Assembly: GCF_000982955.1 (NCBI RefSeq)
Contig: NZ_KQ058825.1
Span: 37,790-101,789, forward strand
DNA length: 64,000 nucleotides
Reading direction: 5' to 3'
Origin: Micromonospora sp. HK10
GTDB taxonomy: Bacteria; Actinomycetota; Actinomycetes; Mycobacteriales; Micromonosporaceae
How positions within the stretch are numbered: the first letter of the stretch is position 1; the number at the start of each line of letters is the position of its first letter. Of the stretch, positions 49,488 through 58,212 are shown one piece after another. The translations under genes and the position numbers were made by a program. The notes beneath the pieces were generated by a model. It ran no database searches. It saw only the letters and a list, made by a program, of their open reading frames with translations, and was not told the DNA's origin.

Positions 49488-51620
49488 TCAGCCGACGATC
49501 TGGTCCGACGGCGGGGTGAACTGGCGGGTGGGTTGGCCCTTCAGGGCGTCCCGCAGGGTCATCGCGACCGCGTTCACCGGGATCTGGGACTGGCCGTCGC
49601 CGACGGCGTTGAACGGGTTGTCCGGGTCGGCGATGAAGCTCGCCGCAGCCAGTTCCGGGGTGTAGCCGACGAACCAGGCGGACCGGGTGCTGTCGGTGGT
49701 ACCCGTCTTGCCGGCGACCGGCCGGCCGACCGTGCCCCGGACGCTGTCCGCGGTCGACCAGCCGCCGCAGCTGCCCTTGGCCGGGGTGTCGCCGGTCGGG
49801 CAGCGGGCCGCGTCGGTGGCCGCCCGGGCCGCGTCCGCGCTGACCACCTGCCGGCAGCGCGGCTTGGCGACCTCGCGCTGCACCCCGCCGGGGGTGGTGT
49901 ACGTGGCCGGCGTGCCGTCCCGGTTCATGATCGAGTTCACCGGGATCGCCTCGCAGTACCGCCCGTCGGCGGCCACCGCCGCGTACGCGTTGGCCATCTC
50001 CAGCGGGGTGGCGTCGGAGACGCCCAGGGTGAACGCGCCCCACTTCTTCGCCTTGCCCGGCGACGCCTGGTCGCGGTCCACGTCGGTGCGCCAGCGCAGG
50101 CCGAGCTGCTCGGCGAGGCGTACCCCCGTGTCCGCGCCGACCTTCTCCTCGAGCTGCACGAAGTACGTGTTGACCGACTTGCCGAAGCCGGACCACATGG
50201 TCTGCCGGCCGGTCATCGCACCGCTGGCGTTGGACGGGGCCCAGCCGTCGTACACGGCGGACTTGTACCGGTACGGCGAGTCGAACGCGGTGGACAGCGG
50301 CATGCCGGCGTTGAGCGCGGCGAGCATCGGGAACATCTTGAACGTCGATCCCGCCTGGTAGCCGGGGAGGGTGCCGCCGCCGAGCAGTGGCGCGACCGTG
50401 TTCGGATAGTTGGCCTTGACCTTGGGGCCGGCCTCGGGGTTGGAGCTGGGCCCGTTCTGGCTGAGGTCCAGCGAGTAGGTGCGGTTCACCGCCATCGCCT
50501 TGATCCGTCCGGTGCCCGGTTCGGCGACCACCACGCCGTTGGCGAACGGGTTGCCGGTGCCGTCCTTGGCGCCCACGTTCTTCTCGGCCGCCGCCTGGAT
50601 CTTCGGGTCGAGGGCCAGCACGATCCGGTAGCCGCCGCGGCGTAGCTTGTCCATCCGTTCCAGCCGGTTCTCGCCGAACGCCGGCTGGGCGCTCCACCAG
50701 TTCTTCAGGTAGTCGCAGTAGAAGCCCCAGGTGCGGTACTTGTCGTCGATCGAGGCGCAGTCGTTCGGCGGGTCGGTGAGCTTGAGCCGGATCGGTTCGG
50801 CCTTGGCCGCGGTGGCGGCGTCGGGCGACAGGTAGCCGAGGCGGGCCATGTTGTCGAGCACGTAGTTGCGCCGGCCGGTGGCGTCCTTCTGGTCGGAGGT
50901 GATCGGGTCGTACTCCGAGGGCGACTTGACCAGGCCGGCGAGGGTGGCCGCCTCGACGGGGCTGAGGGTGGCCGGGGTCTTGGAAAAGAAGATCTGCGAG
51001 GCCGCGTAGATCCCGTACGCCCGGTGGCCGAAGTAGGCCGAGTTGAGGTAGCGCTCGAGGATCTGCTCTTTGGTCAGGTGCTTCTCGATGTCCAGCGCCA
51101 TCCGCATTTCCTTGACCTTGCGCAGGCTGGTCTGCTGGGTGGCCTCCTGGACCTCCTGCGGCGTCTTGGCGCTGTCCCGCAGGGCCATCCGGACGTACTG
51201 CATGGTGATGGTGGAGGCGCCCTGGGAGACGCCGCCGGAGCGGGCGTTGGAGACGAAGGCGCGGGCGACGCCCTTCGGGTCGACGCCGTGGTGTTGGTAG
51301 AAGCGGTTGTCCTCGGCGGCCACGATCGCCTGTTGGATGTTCGGCGACATGTCTTCGATCTTGGTGTACTGCCGGTACTCCTCGTAGAACATGGTCAGCA
51401 CGGTCCTGCCGTCCGGCGCGTAGACGTAGGACGTCTCGGCGGGCACGGCGGTCTTCAGGATGTCCGTCTTCTGCTGCACGGCGTGCGCGGTGGCCTTGGC
51501 GCCGAGGCCGGTGACGGCGGCGAGTGGGTACGCCGCGGCGGCGACCACGATGCCGGCGATCAGCCCGGCGCGGAGGAGAGGAATGGCACGACCGGCGGAG
51601 GCAAGGGGTCGGTTGCTCAC
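49488..51620 (-). CDS. Class A penicillin-binding protein (transglycosylase-transpeptidase)
   Basis: A 710-residue bifunctional peptidoglycan synthase. There is one N-terminal TM helix (residues 12-38), then a glycosyltransferase domain with the catalytic Glu103 in IVAAEDNRFYQHHGVD and QGASTITMQYVRM. The transpeptidase has nucleophile Ser425 in AGSTFKMF, the SVN motif at 481-483 and KTGT near residue 620. It has the usual Gly/Pro-free extracytoplasmic layout. Start GTG 51620 lies 6 nt after TAGCTT. A 19-bp palindrome (51636-51654) overlaps the -35 region and is the likely operator. Confidence 0.95.
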   Translation of the reverse strand: MSNRPLASAGRAIPLLRAGLIAGIVVAAAAYPLAAVTGLGAKATAHAVQQKTDILKTAVPAETSYVYAPDGRTVLTMFYEEYRQYTKIEDMSPNIQQAIVAAEDNRFYQHHGVDPKGVARAFVSNARSGGVSQGASTITMQYVRMALRDSAKTPQEVQEATQQTSLRKVKEMRMALDIEKHLTKEQILERYLNSAYFGHRAYGIYAASQIFFSKTPATLSPVEAATLAGLVKSPSEYDPITSDQKDATGRRNYVLDNMARLGYLSPDAATAAKAEPIRLKLTDPPNDCASIDDKYRTWGFYCDYLKNWWSAQPAFGENRLERMDKLRRGGYRIVLALDPKIQAAAEKNVGAKDGTGNPFANGVVVAEPGTGRIKAMAVNRTYSLDLSQNGPSSNPEAGPKVKANYPNTVAPLLGGGTLPGYQAGSTFKMFPMLAALNAGMPLSTAFDSPYRYKSAVYDGWAPSNASGAMTGRQTMWSGFGKSVNTYFVQLEEKVGADTGVRLAEQLGLRWRTDVDRDQASPGKAKKWGAFTLGVSDATPLEMANAYAAVAADGRYCEAIPVNSIMNRDGTPATYTTPGGVQREVAKPRCRQVVSADAARAATDAARCPTGDTPAKGSCGGWSTADSVRGTVGRPVAGKTGTTDSTRSAWFVGYTPELAAASFIADPDNPFNAVGDGQSQIPVNAVAMTLRDALKGQPTRQFTPPSDQIVG

Positions 51621-51635
51621 AGGGCCAAGCTATGA

Positions 51636-51654
51636 CATTTCCGATTCGGAAATG
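51636..51654. promoter_or_regulatory. 19-bp perfect palindrome upstream of the PBP gene
   Basis: CATTTCCGATTCGGAAATG, perfect on both arms around a central T. It sits just upstream of the TAGCTT -10 (51632-51627) for the PBP gene, so it would overlap the -35 region. An operator for an unidentified dimeric regulator is likely. It is one of the few AT-rich patches in this part of the chromosome. Confidence 0.6.
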
Positions 51655-51753
51655 AGAAGAATTCATAAACGGGCGACCGGGTGGCGCGGTGGTGACGCGG
51701 CCCACGCCGGCACCTGCTGTCCCGGGCGTCGCCTTCCCGGCAGGATCGCGGAC

Positions 51754-52881
51754 ATGCGTGCTCAGCTGACCGGAACGACCGAAGCCGGTCCGGACCTACG
51801 GCAACCCCAGCGCGGCACGCCGCGGCCGGCAGCCGGCGAGCCGGACCTCGGCCACCACGGCGACGCCGAGGCCACCCCGGGCCTGGTGGACCTGGCGGTC
51901 AACGTGCGCCGCGCCCCGATGCCGGACTGGCTGGCCGACCCGCTGGTCGCCGCCCTGGGCGGGCTGGCCGCGTACCCGGACCCGGCGCCGGCCCGAGCCG
52001 CCGTCGCCGCCCGGCACGGCCGCCCCCCGGAGGAGGTGCTGCTCACCGCCGGCGCGGCCGAGGGCTTCGTGCTGATCGCCCGGGCGCTGCGCGACGCCCG
52101 CCGGCCGGTGGTGCTGCACCCGCAGTTCACCGAGCCGGAGGCCGCCCTGCGCGCCGCCGGGCACACCGTCGAGCGGGTGCTGCTCGACCCGGCCGAGGAC
52201 TTCCGCCTCGACCCGGCCCGGGTGCCCGCCGACGCCGACCTGGTGATCGTCGGCAACCCCACCAACCCGACGTCCGTGCTGCACCCCGCCGGCGCGCTCG
52301 CCGAACTGGCCCGCCCCGGCCGGACGCTCGTCGTCGACGAGGCGTTCGCCGACACCACCCTGGCCCCCGGCGTCGAGGGCGAGCCCGAGTCCCTCGCCGA
52401 CCGCCGGGACCTGCCCGGTCTGCTGGTGGTGCGCAGCCTCACCAAGACCTGGGGGCTGGCCGGGCTGCGCGTCGGCTACCTGCTCGGCGAGGCGGCGCTG
52501 CTCGACCGGCTGGCCGCCGCCCAGCCGCTCTGGGCGGTCTCCACCCCGGCGCTCGCCGCCGCCACCGCCTGCGCCTCACCGGCCGCGGTCGCGGCCGAGC
52601 GCGCCATCGCCGCCGGACTCGCCGCCGACCGCGAGCACCTGGTGGCACGCCTCTCCACCCTGCCCGGGGTACGCGTCGCGGGCCGCCCGGCCAGCGCCTT
52701 CGTCCTGATCCACCGGCCCGGCGCCGACCAGGTCCGGGAGCGGCTGCGCGAGCGCGGCTGGGCGGTCCGCCGGGGCGACACCTTCCCCGGGCTGGGCCCG
52801 GACTGGCTGCGGATCGCGGTGCGCGATCCGGCGACGACCGACGCGTTCATCGACGTGCTGGCCGAGATCCTGGAGGCATGA
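51754..52881 (+). CDS. cobC: PLP-dependent aminotransferase / threonine-phosphate decarboxylase, CobC-like
   Basis: A 375-residue class I/II fold protein. The PLP-Lys segment is VRSLTKTWGLAGLRVGYLL. The phosphate- and cofactor-binding segments are NPTNPTSVLHPAG, LVVDEAFADTTL and LTAGAAEGFVLIAR. The sequence is close in layout to histidinol-phosphate aminotransferases, but the gene directly precedes cobT and overlaps it by four bases. That makes the cobalamin enzyme that makes aminopropanol phosphate the likeliest identity, as for Rv2231c-type genes. Start ATG 51754 is 7 nt after CAGGAT. No cobalamin riboswitch was seen upstream. Confidence 0.85.
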   Translation: MRAQLTGTTEAGPDLRQPQRGTPRPAAGEPDLGHHGDAEATPGLVDLAVNVRRAPMPDWLADPLVAALGGLAAYPDPAPARAAVAARHGRPPEEVLLTAGAAEGFVLIARALRDARRPVVLHPQFTEPEAALRAAGHTVERVLLDPAEDFRLDPARVPADADLVIVGNPTNPTSVLHPAGALAELARPGRTLVVDEAFADTTLAPGVEGEPESLADRRDLPGLLVVRSLTKTWGLAGLRVGYLLGEAALLDRLAAAQPLWAVSTPALAAATACASPAAVAAERAIAAGLAADREHLVARLSTLPGVRVAGRPASAFVLIHRPGADQVRERLRERGWAVRRGDTFPGLGPDWLRIAVRDPATTDAFIDVLAEILEA

Positions 52882-53954
52882 TGCTGGAATCCACCGTCGC
52901 GGCGATCCGGCCGCTGGACGAGGCCGCCATGGCGGCGGCGCGGGAACTACAGGGCCGGCTCACCAAGCCGGCCGGCTCGCTGGGTGCCCTGGAACCCCTC
53001 TCGGTCCGCCTCGCCGGGCTGGCCGGCAGCTGCCCGCCGCCGCTGCCCGAGCCGGCCGCCGTGGCGATCTTCGCGGGTGACCACGGCGTGCACGCCCAGG
53101 GCGTCACCCCGTGGCCGCAGGAGGTCACCGCCCAGATGATCGGCAACTTCCTGGCCGGCGGCGCGGTGGTCAACGCGTTCGCCCGGCAGGCCGGCGCCTC
53201 GGTCACCGTGGTCGACGTCGGGGTGGCCACCCCGCTGCCGGTGGACCCGGCCGCCACGGGCGCCGCCGGTCCCCGGCTGGTGGCGGCGAACGTCCGGGCC
53301 GGCACCCGGGACATGACCGGCACCGCCGCGCTCACCCGGGACGAGGCCCGGGCCGCGGTGGAGACCGGCATCCGGGTCGCCGGGGAACTGGTCGCCGCCG
53401 GGGCGGGCATCCTGCTCACCGGCGACATGGGCATCGGCAACACCACCCCGGCCGCCGCTCTGGTCGCCGCGTTCACCGGCGCCGACCCGGCCGAGGTCAC
53501 CGGGCGCGGCACCGGGGTGGACGACGAGACGTACGCCCGGAAGGTCGGCGTGGTGCGGGCGGCGCTGGCGCGGCACGCCCCCGACCCGACCGACCCGCTG
53601 GGCGTGCTGGCCGCCGTCGGTGGGCTGGAGCACGCGGCGCTGGCCGGGCTGATCCTCGGTGCCGCCGCCCGCCGGGTGCCGGTGCTGCTGGACGGGGTGA
53701 TCGCGGTCAGCGCCGCGCTCGCCGCGGCCGCCTTCGCCCCGGACGCGGTCGGCGCGATGATCGCCGGCCACCGGTCCGCCGAACCGGGCGCCACCGTGGC
53801 GCTGCGGCACCTCGCCCTCGAACCTCTGGTCGACCTCGGGCTGCGCCTCGGTGAGGGCACCGGCGCGCTGCTCGCGCTGCCGGTGGTGACCGGGGCGGTC
53901 CGGGTGCTGCACGAGGTGGCCACCTTCGACTCGGCCGGGGTGGCCGAGAAGTGA
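52878..53954 (+). CDS. cobT: Nicotinate-nucleotide-dimethylbenzimidazole phosphoribosyltransferase
   Basis: A 358-residue enzyme that forms alpha-ribazole phosphate for the lower ligand of cobalamin. The hallmark motifs are GRLTKPAGSLGALEPLSVRL, AIFAGDHGVHAQGVTPWPQE, AGILLTGDMGIGNTTPAAAL (active-site loop) and the C-terminal Glu in ALEPLVDLGLRLGEGTGALL. It is complete and intact. The ATG overlaps the cobC-like stop by four bases. Confidence 0.95.
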   Translation: MMLESTVAAIRPLDEAAMAAARELQGRLTKPAGSLGALEPLSVRLAGLAGSCPPPLPEPAAVAIFAGDHGVHAQGVTPWPQEVTAQMIGNFLAGGAVVNAFARQAGASVTVVDVGVATPLPVDPAATGAAGPRLVAANVRAGTRDMTGTAALTRDEARAAVETGIRVAGELVAAGAGILLTGDMGIGNTTPAAALVAAFTGADPAEVTGRGTGVDDETYARKVGVVRAALARHAPDPTDPLGVLAAVGGLEHAALAGLILGAAARRVPVLLDGVIAVSAALAAAAFAPDAVGAMIAGHRSAEPGATVALRHLALEPLVDLGLRLGEGTGALLALPVVTGAVRVLHEVATFDSAGVAEK

Positions 53955-53963
53955 GCGGGGCGT

Positions 53964-54063
53964 CGGCCCGGCAGCGGGCCCCTCACGCCGTGGCCCGGCG
54001 GTCCTGCTCCGCCTGCGGTCGGGCACCGGCCCGGCAGCGGGCATCCCATGGCGTGGCCCGGCG
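53964..54063. repeat. 38-bp direct repeat, two copies
   Basis: CGGCCCGGCAGCGGGC followed about 11 nt later by TGGCCCGGCGG occurs at 53964-54001 and again at about 54027-54063, in the gap between cobT and the next gene. Confidence 0.65.
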
Positions 54064-54093
54064 GCGTCGGCCCGCCTCGCCCGGAGCGGCGGC

Positions 54094-55473
54094 GTGAGCG
54101 CGCCGGGCGGGTCGGGCAACCCGTACCCCCTCGGGCTGCGGCTGGCCGGCCGCCGGGTGGTCGTGGTGGGCGGGGGAGCGGTGGCCACCCGGCGGGTGCC
54201 GGCGCTGCTCGACGCGGGCGCGGACGTCCTGTTGGTCGCCCCCGAGCTGACCCCGGCGCTGCGGGCGCACGCCGACGCCGGAAGGCTGCACTGGGCGGCG
54301 CGCCGGTTCGTCCCCGAGGACCTGGACGGCGCCTGGTTGGTCCAGGTGGCCATCGACGACCGGATGGCCGCGGCGGCGGTCAGCGCCGCCGCCGCCGAAC
54401 GCCGGGTCTTCTGCGTCCGCGCCGACGACCGGGCCGCGGCTTCCGCGTGGACCCCGGCGGTGACCCGGCACGGCCCGGTCACCGTGGCCGTGCTGGGCGG
54501 CGGCGACCCGCGCCGCGCGGTGGCCGTCCGCGACGCGGTCCGCGAGCTGCTGGCGGCCCGGATCGGGCTCCCCACGGCACCCGGTAGCCCGGTCTCGACC
54601 AGCGGCTCTACCGCGCCTGGTGATCCCGCCGCGTCGGGCGGCCCCGCCGTGCCGGGTGATCCGCTCGCCGCTGGTGGTCCTGCGGGGTCCGGTGGTTCGG
54701 CCGGGACGGCCGGGGGTCGGGTGGCGTTGGTCGGTGCCGGCCCTGGCGACCCCGAGCTGATCACCCTGAAGGGTTGGCGGCTGCTCACCGAGGCCGACGT
54801 GGTGGTCGCCGACCGACTGGTCCCCGGGCTGCTCCTGGACGAACTGCGCCCGGACGTCGAGCTGGTCGACGCCTCCAAGATCCCGTACGGGCCGTCCCGC
54901 AGCCAGGAGGAGATCAACCGGATCCTGGTCGACCGGGCCCTGGCCGGCAAGGTCGTGGTACGGCTCAAGGGCGGCGACCCGTACGTCTTCGGTCGGGGCG
55001 GCGAGGAACTGCTGGCCTGTGCCGCGGCGGGCGTGCCGGTGACCGTGGTGCCCGGGGTCACCAGCGCGGTCGCGGTGCCCGCGGTGGCCGGTGTGCCGGT
55101 CACCCACCGGGCGGTGGCGCACGAGTTCACCGTGGTCTCCGGACACGTCGCGCCCGACTCGCCGGCCTCACTGGTCCGCTGGGACGCGCTGGCCGGCCTG
55201 CGCGGCACCCTGGTGGTCCTGATGGGCCTGAAGAACCTGGCCGCGATCAGCGCCACCCTGGTGGCTCACGGCAGGCCGGCGCAGACCCCGGCCGCGGTGA
55301 TCCAGGAGGGCACCACCAGCGGCCAGCGGATCCTCCGCTCCACCCTGGATGCGGTGGCCGCCGACGTGGCCGCCGCCGCCCTCCGCCCACCGGCCATCGT
55401 GGTCATCGGCGACGTCGTCCACGCCCTCACCCCACCGCCCCCCAGCGCCCTGGCGGAGGACGCCGAGGGCTGA
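54094..55473 (+). CDS. cobA: Fused siroheme/precorrin-2 enzyme: dehydrogenase-like plus uroporphyrinogen-III methyltransferase
   Basis: A 459-residue two-domain protein of the CysG/CobA type. The N-terminal part (residues 1-150) is a Met8p/CysG_N-like NAD-dependent dehydrogenase-ferrochelatase domain (GRRVVVVGGGAVATRRVPAL, DAGADVLLVAPELTP). A Ser/Gly/Ala-rich linker of about 35 residues follows. The C-terminal methyltransferase (residues 210-450) has VALVGAGPGDPELITLKGWR, VVVRLKGGDPYVFGRGGEEL and VPGVTSAVAVPAVAGVPVTH. It makes precorrin-2, the entry to cobalamin and siroheme. The start is GTG 54094. Confidence 0.94.
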   Translation: MSAPGGSGNPYPLGLRLAGRRVVVVGGGAVATRRVPALLDAGADVLLVAPELTPALRAHADAGRLHWAARRFVPEDLDGAWLVQVAIDDRMAAAAVSAAAAERRVFCVRADDRAAASAWTPAVTRHGPVTVAVLGGGDPRRAVAVRDAVRELLAARIGLPTAPGSPVSTSGSTAPGDPAASGGPAVPGDPLAAGGPAGSGGSAGTAGGRVALVGAGPGDPELITLKGWRLLTEADVVVADRLVPGLLLDELRPDVELVDASKIPYGPSRSQEEINRILVDRALAGKVVVRLKGGDPYVFGRGGEELLACAAAGVPVTVVPGVTSAVAVPAVAGVPVTHRAVAHEFTVVSGHVAPDSPASLVRWDALAGLRGTLVVLMGLKNLAAISATLVAHGRPAQTPAAVIQEGTTSGQRILRSTLDAVAADVAAAALRPPAIVVIGDVVHALTPPPPSALAEDAEG

Positions 55474-55528
55474 TCATGAGGTTGTTGTCACGCCGCCGCG
55501 GTGCGGGTGACAACAACCTCATGATCAG
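55470..55528. terminator. 21-bp perfect hairpin, bidirectional terminator
   Basis: Perfect arms 55470-55490 and 55508-55528 (GATCATGAGGTTGTTGTCA-type) around a 17-nt loop. The first base of the stem overlaps the cobA stop region, and the hairpin also faces the convergent OtsB-GH15 gene. Confidence 0.88.
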
Positions 55529-55556
55529 CGGGCGGGGGCGGGGGTCGCCCCTGGGG

Positions 55557-58157
55557 TTACTGCTTGAGCAGGTTGTCGAGCAGCAGGGCGCAGCGGATCA
55601 GGCCCAGGTGGCTGTAGGCCTGAGGGTGGTTGCCCAGGCCCCGTTCGGCGAGCGGGTCGTACTGCTCGGGGAGCAGCCCGGTGGGGCCCGCCGTGTCGAT
55701 CATCTGGGCGAACAGCTCCTCGGCGTCGCCGCGCCGGCCGGTGCGCAGGTACGCCTCGATCAGCCACGCCGTGCAGATGTGGAAGCCGCCCTCCCGGCCC
55801 GGCAGGCCGTCGTCCCAGTGGTACCGGTAGACGACCGGGCCGCTGCGCAGCTCCGCCTCGATCTTCAGCACGGTGGAGAGGAACCGCGGGTCGTCGCCGG
55901 CGAGCAGGCCGGAGATGCCGATCCAGAGCGACGAGGCGTCCATCTCCTCGTGCCCGTAGGCGACGCTGTAGGCCTCCGCCTCCGGGTGCCAGCCGTGCTC
56001 CAGTACGTTGTCGGCGATCCGGTCGCGCAGCTCCACCCACTCCGGCCGGTCCTCGCCGCCGTGCTGGCGCACCACGTGCAGCGCCCGGTCCACGGTCATC
56101 CAGAGCATGACCTTGGAGAAGACGTGGTGCCGGGGCGGCAGGCGGGCCTCCCAGATGCCGTGGTCGGGCTCGTGCCAGCGGCGGCGGACCGCCTCGACCA
56201 TGTTCTCCAGCACCCGCCACTCGTCCTCCCGGACCGAGCCCCGGGCGTCGGCCACCGCGGCGATCAGGTCGGCGACCGGGCCGAAGACGTCGAGTTGGAG
56301 CTGGTGGTTGGCCAGGTTGCCGACCCGGACCGGCCGGGAGCCGGCGTACCCGGGCAGGGTGTCGATGACCGCCTCGGCGCCGAGTTCGTAGCCGTCGACG
56401 GTGTAGAGCGGGTGCAGCCGCTCCGGGTGGCCGCCGGTGCGCTCGATCACGCCGTCGATCCAGCGGAGCAGGCCCTCGGCCTCCTCGGTGGAGCCGAGGT
56501 CGACCAGCGCCCGCGCGGTCATCGCGGCGTCCCGCAGCCAGCAGTAGCGGTAGTCCCAGTTGCGGACCCCGCCCAGTTCCTCGGGGAGCGAGGTGGTCGC
56601 GGCGGCGAGGATCGAGCCGGTCGGCTCGTGGCAGAGCCCGCGCAGGGTGAGTGCGCTGCGGGCCACCAGATCCCGGGCGGTGGTCGGCAGCCGCAGCGTG
56701 CCGACCCAGTCCTTCCAGGGCTGTTCGGCCGTGGCCTGCCGCTCGTGGATCGGCACCCGGTGGTGCTCCAGGCTGTGCGTGCCGAAGCGCAGCTCCAGCA
56801 CCACCTGGCCGCCGGCCGCGGCGAGATCCACCACGGCCTTGGCGGACTCGTACCCGCCGTCGTTGGTGACCTCCCACTCGATGCCGGGGGAGTAGAGGGC
56901 GGCCGGCTCGTTGGAGCCGAGCACCAGCAGCCCGTCGTCGAGCGGCTGGAGCTGCACGGCCACCTGGCCGAACTCCGGCCGCGGGGCGAACTCGACCCGG
57001 GCCCGGCCGGTGCCGCTGAGCACCCGGACCAGCGTCGAGTCGCCGGTGACGACGGCCGGGCCGTCCGGGGTGGTCTCGCGCGCCGGCAGGTCCAGCCAGT
57101 CCGTCACGGTCAGCCCGGACCAGCGGGTCTCCACGGTCATGGTGTTGCTGCGGTAGCGCTGGCCGAGCGGGATGCCGGCGCGCTCCGGGCCCACCGTGAA
57201 GTGCCCGGCCGGGCTGCCGCCCACCAGGTCGGCGAAGATCGCCGCCGAGTCGGGCTTCGGGTGGCACAGCCAGGTGATCTTGGCGGCCGGGGTGACCAGC
57301 GCGACGGTCCGGCCGTTGGCCAGCATCGAGTGCCGCTCGATCGGCACCGCCCGCTCGCCGAAGAGCCAGTGCCGCCGGGTCTCCAGCAGCAGGCCGAGTG
57401 CCCGGGCCGCCTCGATCGGCTCCGCCACCCGGTAGTCCGCCCGGGTGTCCCCGAGACCGATCTTGATGCCGACGTCCGGTCCGGCCAGGTTGCCGAAGGC
57501 GTTCTCGTCGGTGACGTCGTCGCCGATGAAGAGCACCGCGCTCGCCGCGAGCTGGGTGCGGAGCTGGTCGACGGCGGTGCCCTTGTGGGTGGCCACCACG
57601 GACAGCTCGATGACCTCCTTGCCCTGGGTGACGGTGACGTCGTCCCAGGTGGCGGGGCCGTTGCGGACGGCCTCGACGGCCGCCGCGGCGACCTGCGGGT
57701 CGACCCCGCGGGTGTGCACGGCCACGCTGGCCGGCTTGCGTTCCAGCCGGATGCCCGGGTGCGCGGCGGCGATGTCGCGCAGCTCGGCGCGGAGCCGGGC
57801 GCGCACCGCGATCAGCTCGGGGGTGAGCCGCTCCACGAAGCCGATGTCGAACTCGGAGCCGTGGCTGCCGACCAGGTGGACCTCGCTGGGCAGCCGGGAG
57901 AGCGTGGCCAGGTCGCGCAGCGCCCGCCCGGAGACCACCGCGACGCTGGTCTGTGGCAGCGACGCGAGGGCGCGGACCGCGGCCACCGACTCGGGCAGCG
58001 GTACGGCCTTGCTCGGGTCCTCGACGATCGGCGCGAGGGTGCCGTCGTAGTCACAGGCGACCAGGAGCTGCGGGACGCGCGCGATCCGGCCGATGGCGGC
58101 GCGCAGCTCGGGGTCCAGCGTCCCGACGTGCCCGGTGGTGGGGGCAGGGGCGTTCAC
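55557..58157 (-). CDS. otsB: Fused trehalose-6-phosphate phosphatase and GH15 glucoamylase/trehalase-like protein
   Basis: A single 866-residue open frame. The N-terminal HAD-type domain (residues 20-265) has the nucleophile motif VACDYDGTLAPI with Asp36 and Asp38, SVAVVSGRALRDL and FIGDDVTDENAFG, typical of OtsB. The C-terminal GH15 domain (residues 280-866) has RNWDYRYCWLRDAAMTARAL, GYELGAEAVIDTLP and the conserved LLPEQYDPLAERGLGNHPQAY. In mycobacteria, GH15 proteins of this type are trehalases, so the fusion may convert trehalose-6-phosphate to glucose. The start is GTG 58157. It is the second gene of an operon with otsA. Confidence 0.9.
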   Translation of the reverse strand: MNAPAPTTGHVGTLDPELRAAIGRIARVPQLLVACDYDGTLAPIVEDPSKAVPLPESVAAVRALASLPQTSVAVVSGRALRDLATLSRLPSEVHLVGSHGSEFDIGFVERLTPELIAVRARLRAELRDIAAAHPGIRLERKPASVAVHTRGVDPQVAAAAVEAVRNGPATWDDVTVTQGKEVIELSVVATHKGTAVDQLRTQLAASAVLFIGDDVTDENAFGNLAGPDVGIKIGLGDTRADYRVAEPIEAARALGLLLETRRHWLFGERAVPIERHSMLANGRTVALVTPAAKITWLCHPKPDSAAIFADLVGGSPAGHFTVGPERAGIPLGQRYRSNTMTVETRWSGLTVTDWLDLPARETTPDGPAVVTGDSTLVRVLSGTGRARVEFAPRPEFGQVAVQLQPLDDGLLVLGSNEPAALYSPGIEWEVTNDGGYESAKAVVDLAAAGGQVVLELRFGTHSLEHHRVPIHERQATAEQPWKDWVGTLRLPTTARDLVARSALTLRGLCHEPTGSILAAATTSLPEELGGVRNWDYRYCWLRDAAMTARALVDLGSTEEAEGLLRWIDGVIERTGGHPERLHPLYTVDGYELGAEAVIDTLPGYAGSRPVRVGNLANHQLQLDVFGPVADLIAAVADARGSVREDEWRVLENMVEAVRRRWHEPDHGIWEARLPPRHHVFSKVMLWMTVDRALHVVRQHGGEDRPEWVELRDRIADNVLEHGWHPEAEAYSVAYGHEEMDASSLWIGISGLLAGDDPRFLSTVLKIEAELRSGPVVYRYHWDDGLPGREGGFHICTAWLIEAYLRTGRRGDAEELFAQMIDTAGPTGLLPEQYDPLAERGLGNHPQAYSHLGLIRCALLLDNLLKQ

Positions 58158-58212
58158 GGCATCACCTTTGCTCGCGACTGCGGGGCTCGCAGGACGGGCG
58201 CACTGCTCGCGC

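Noticed and set aside
38514..54093. Cobalamin riboswitch upstream of the cob genes
   Set aside because: The spacers before cobD, the cobB-like gene, cobC and cobA are short or structured differently, and no B12-box-like segment was found.
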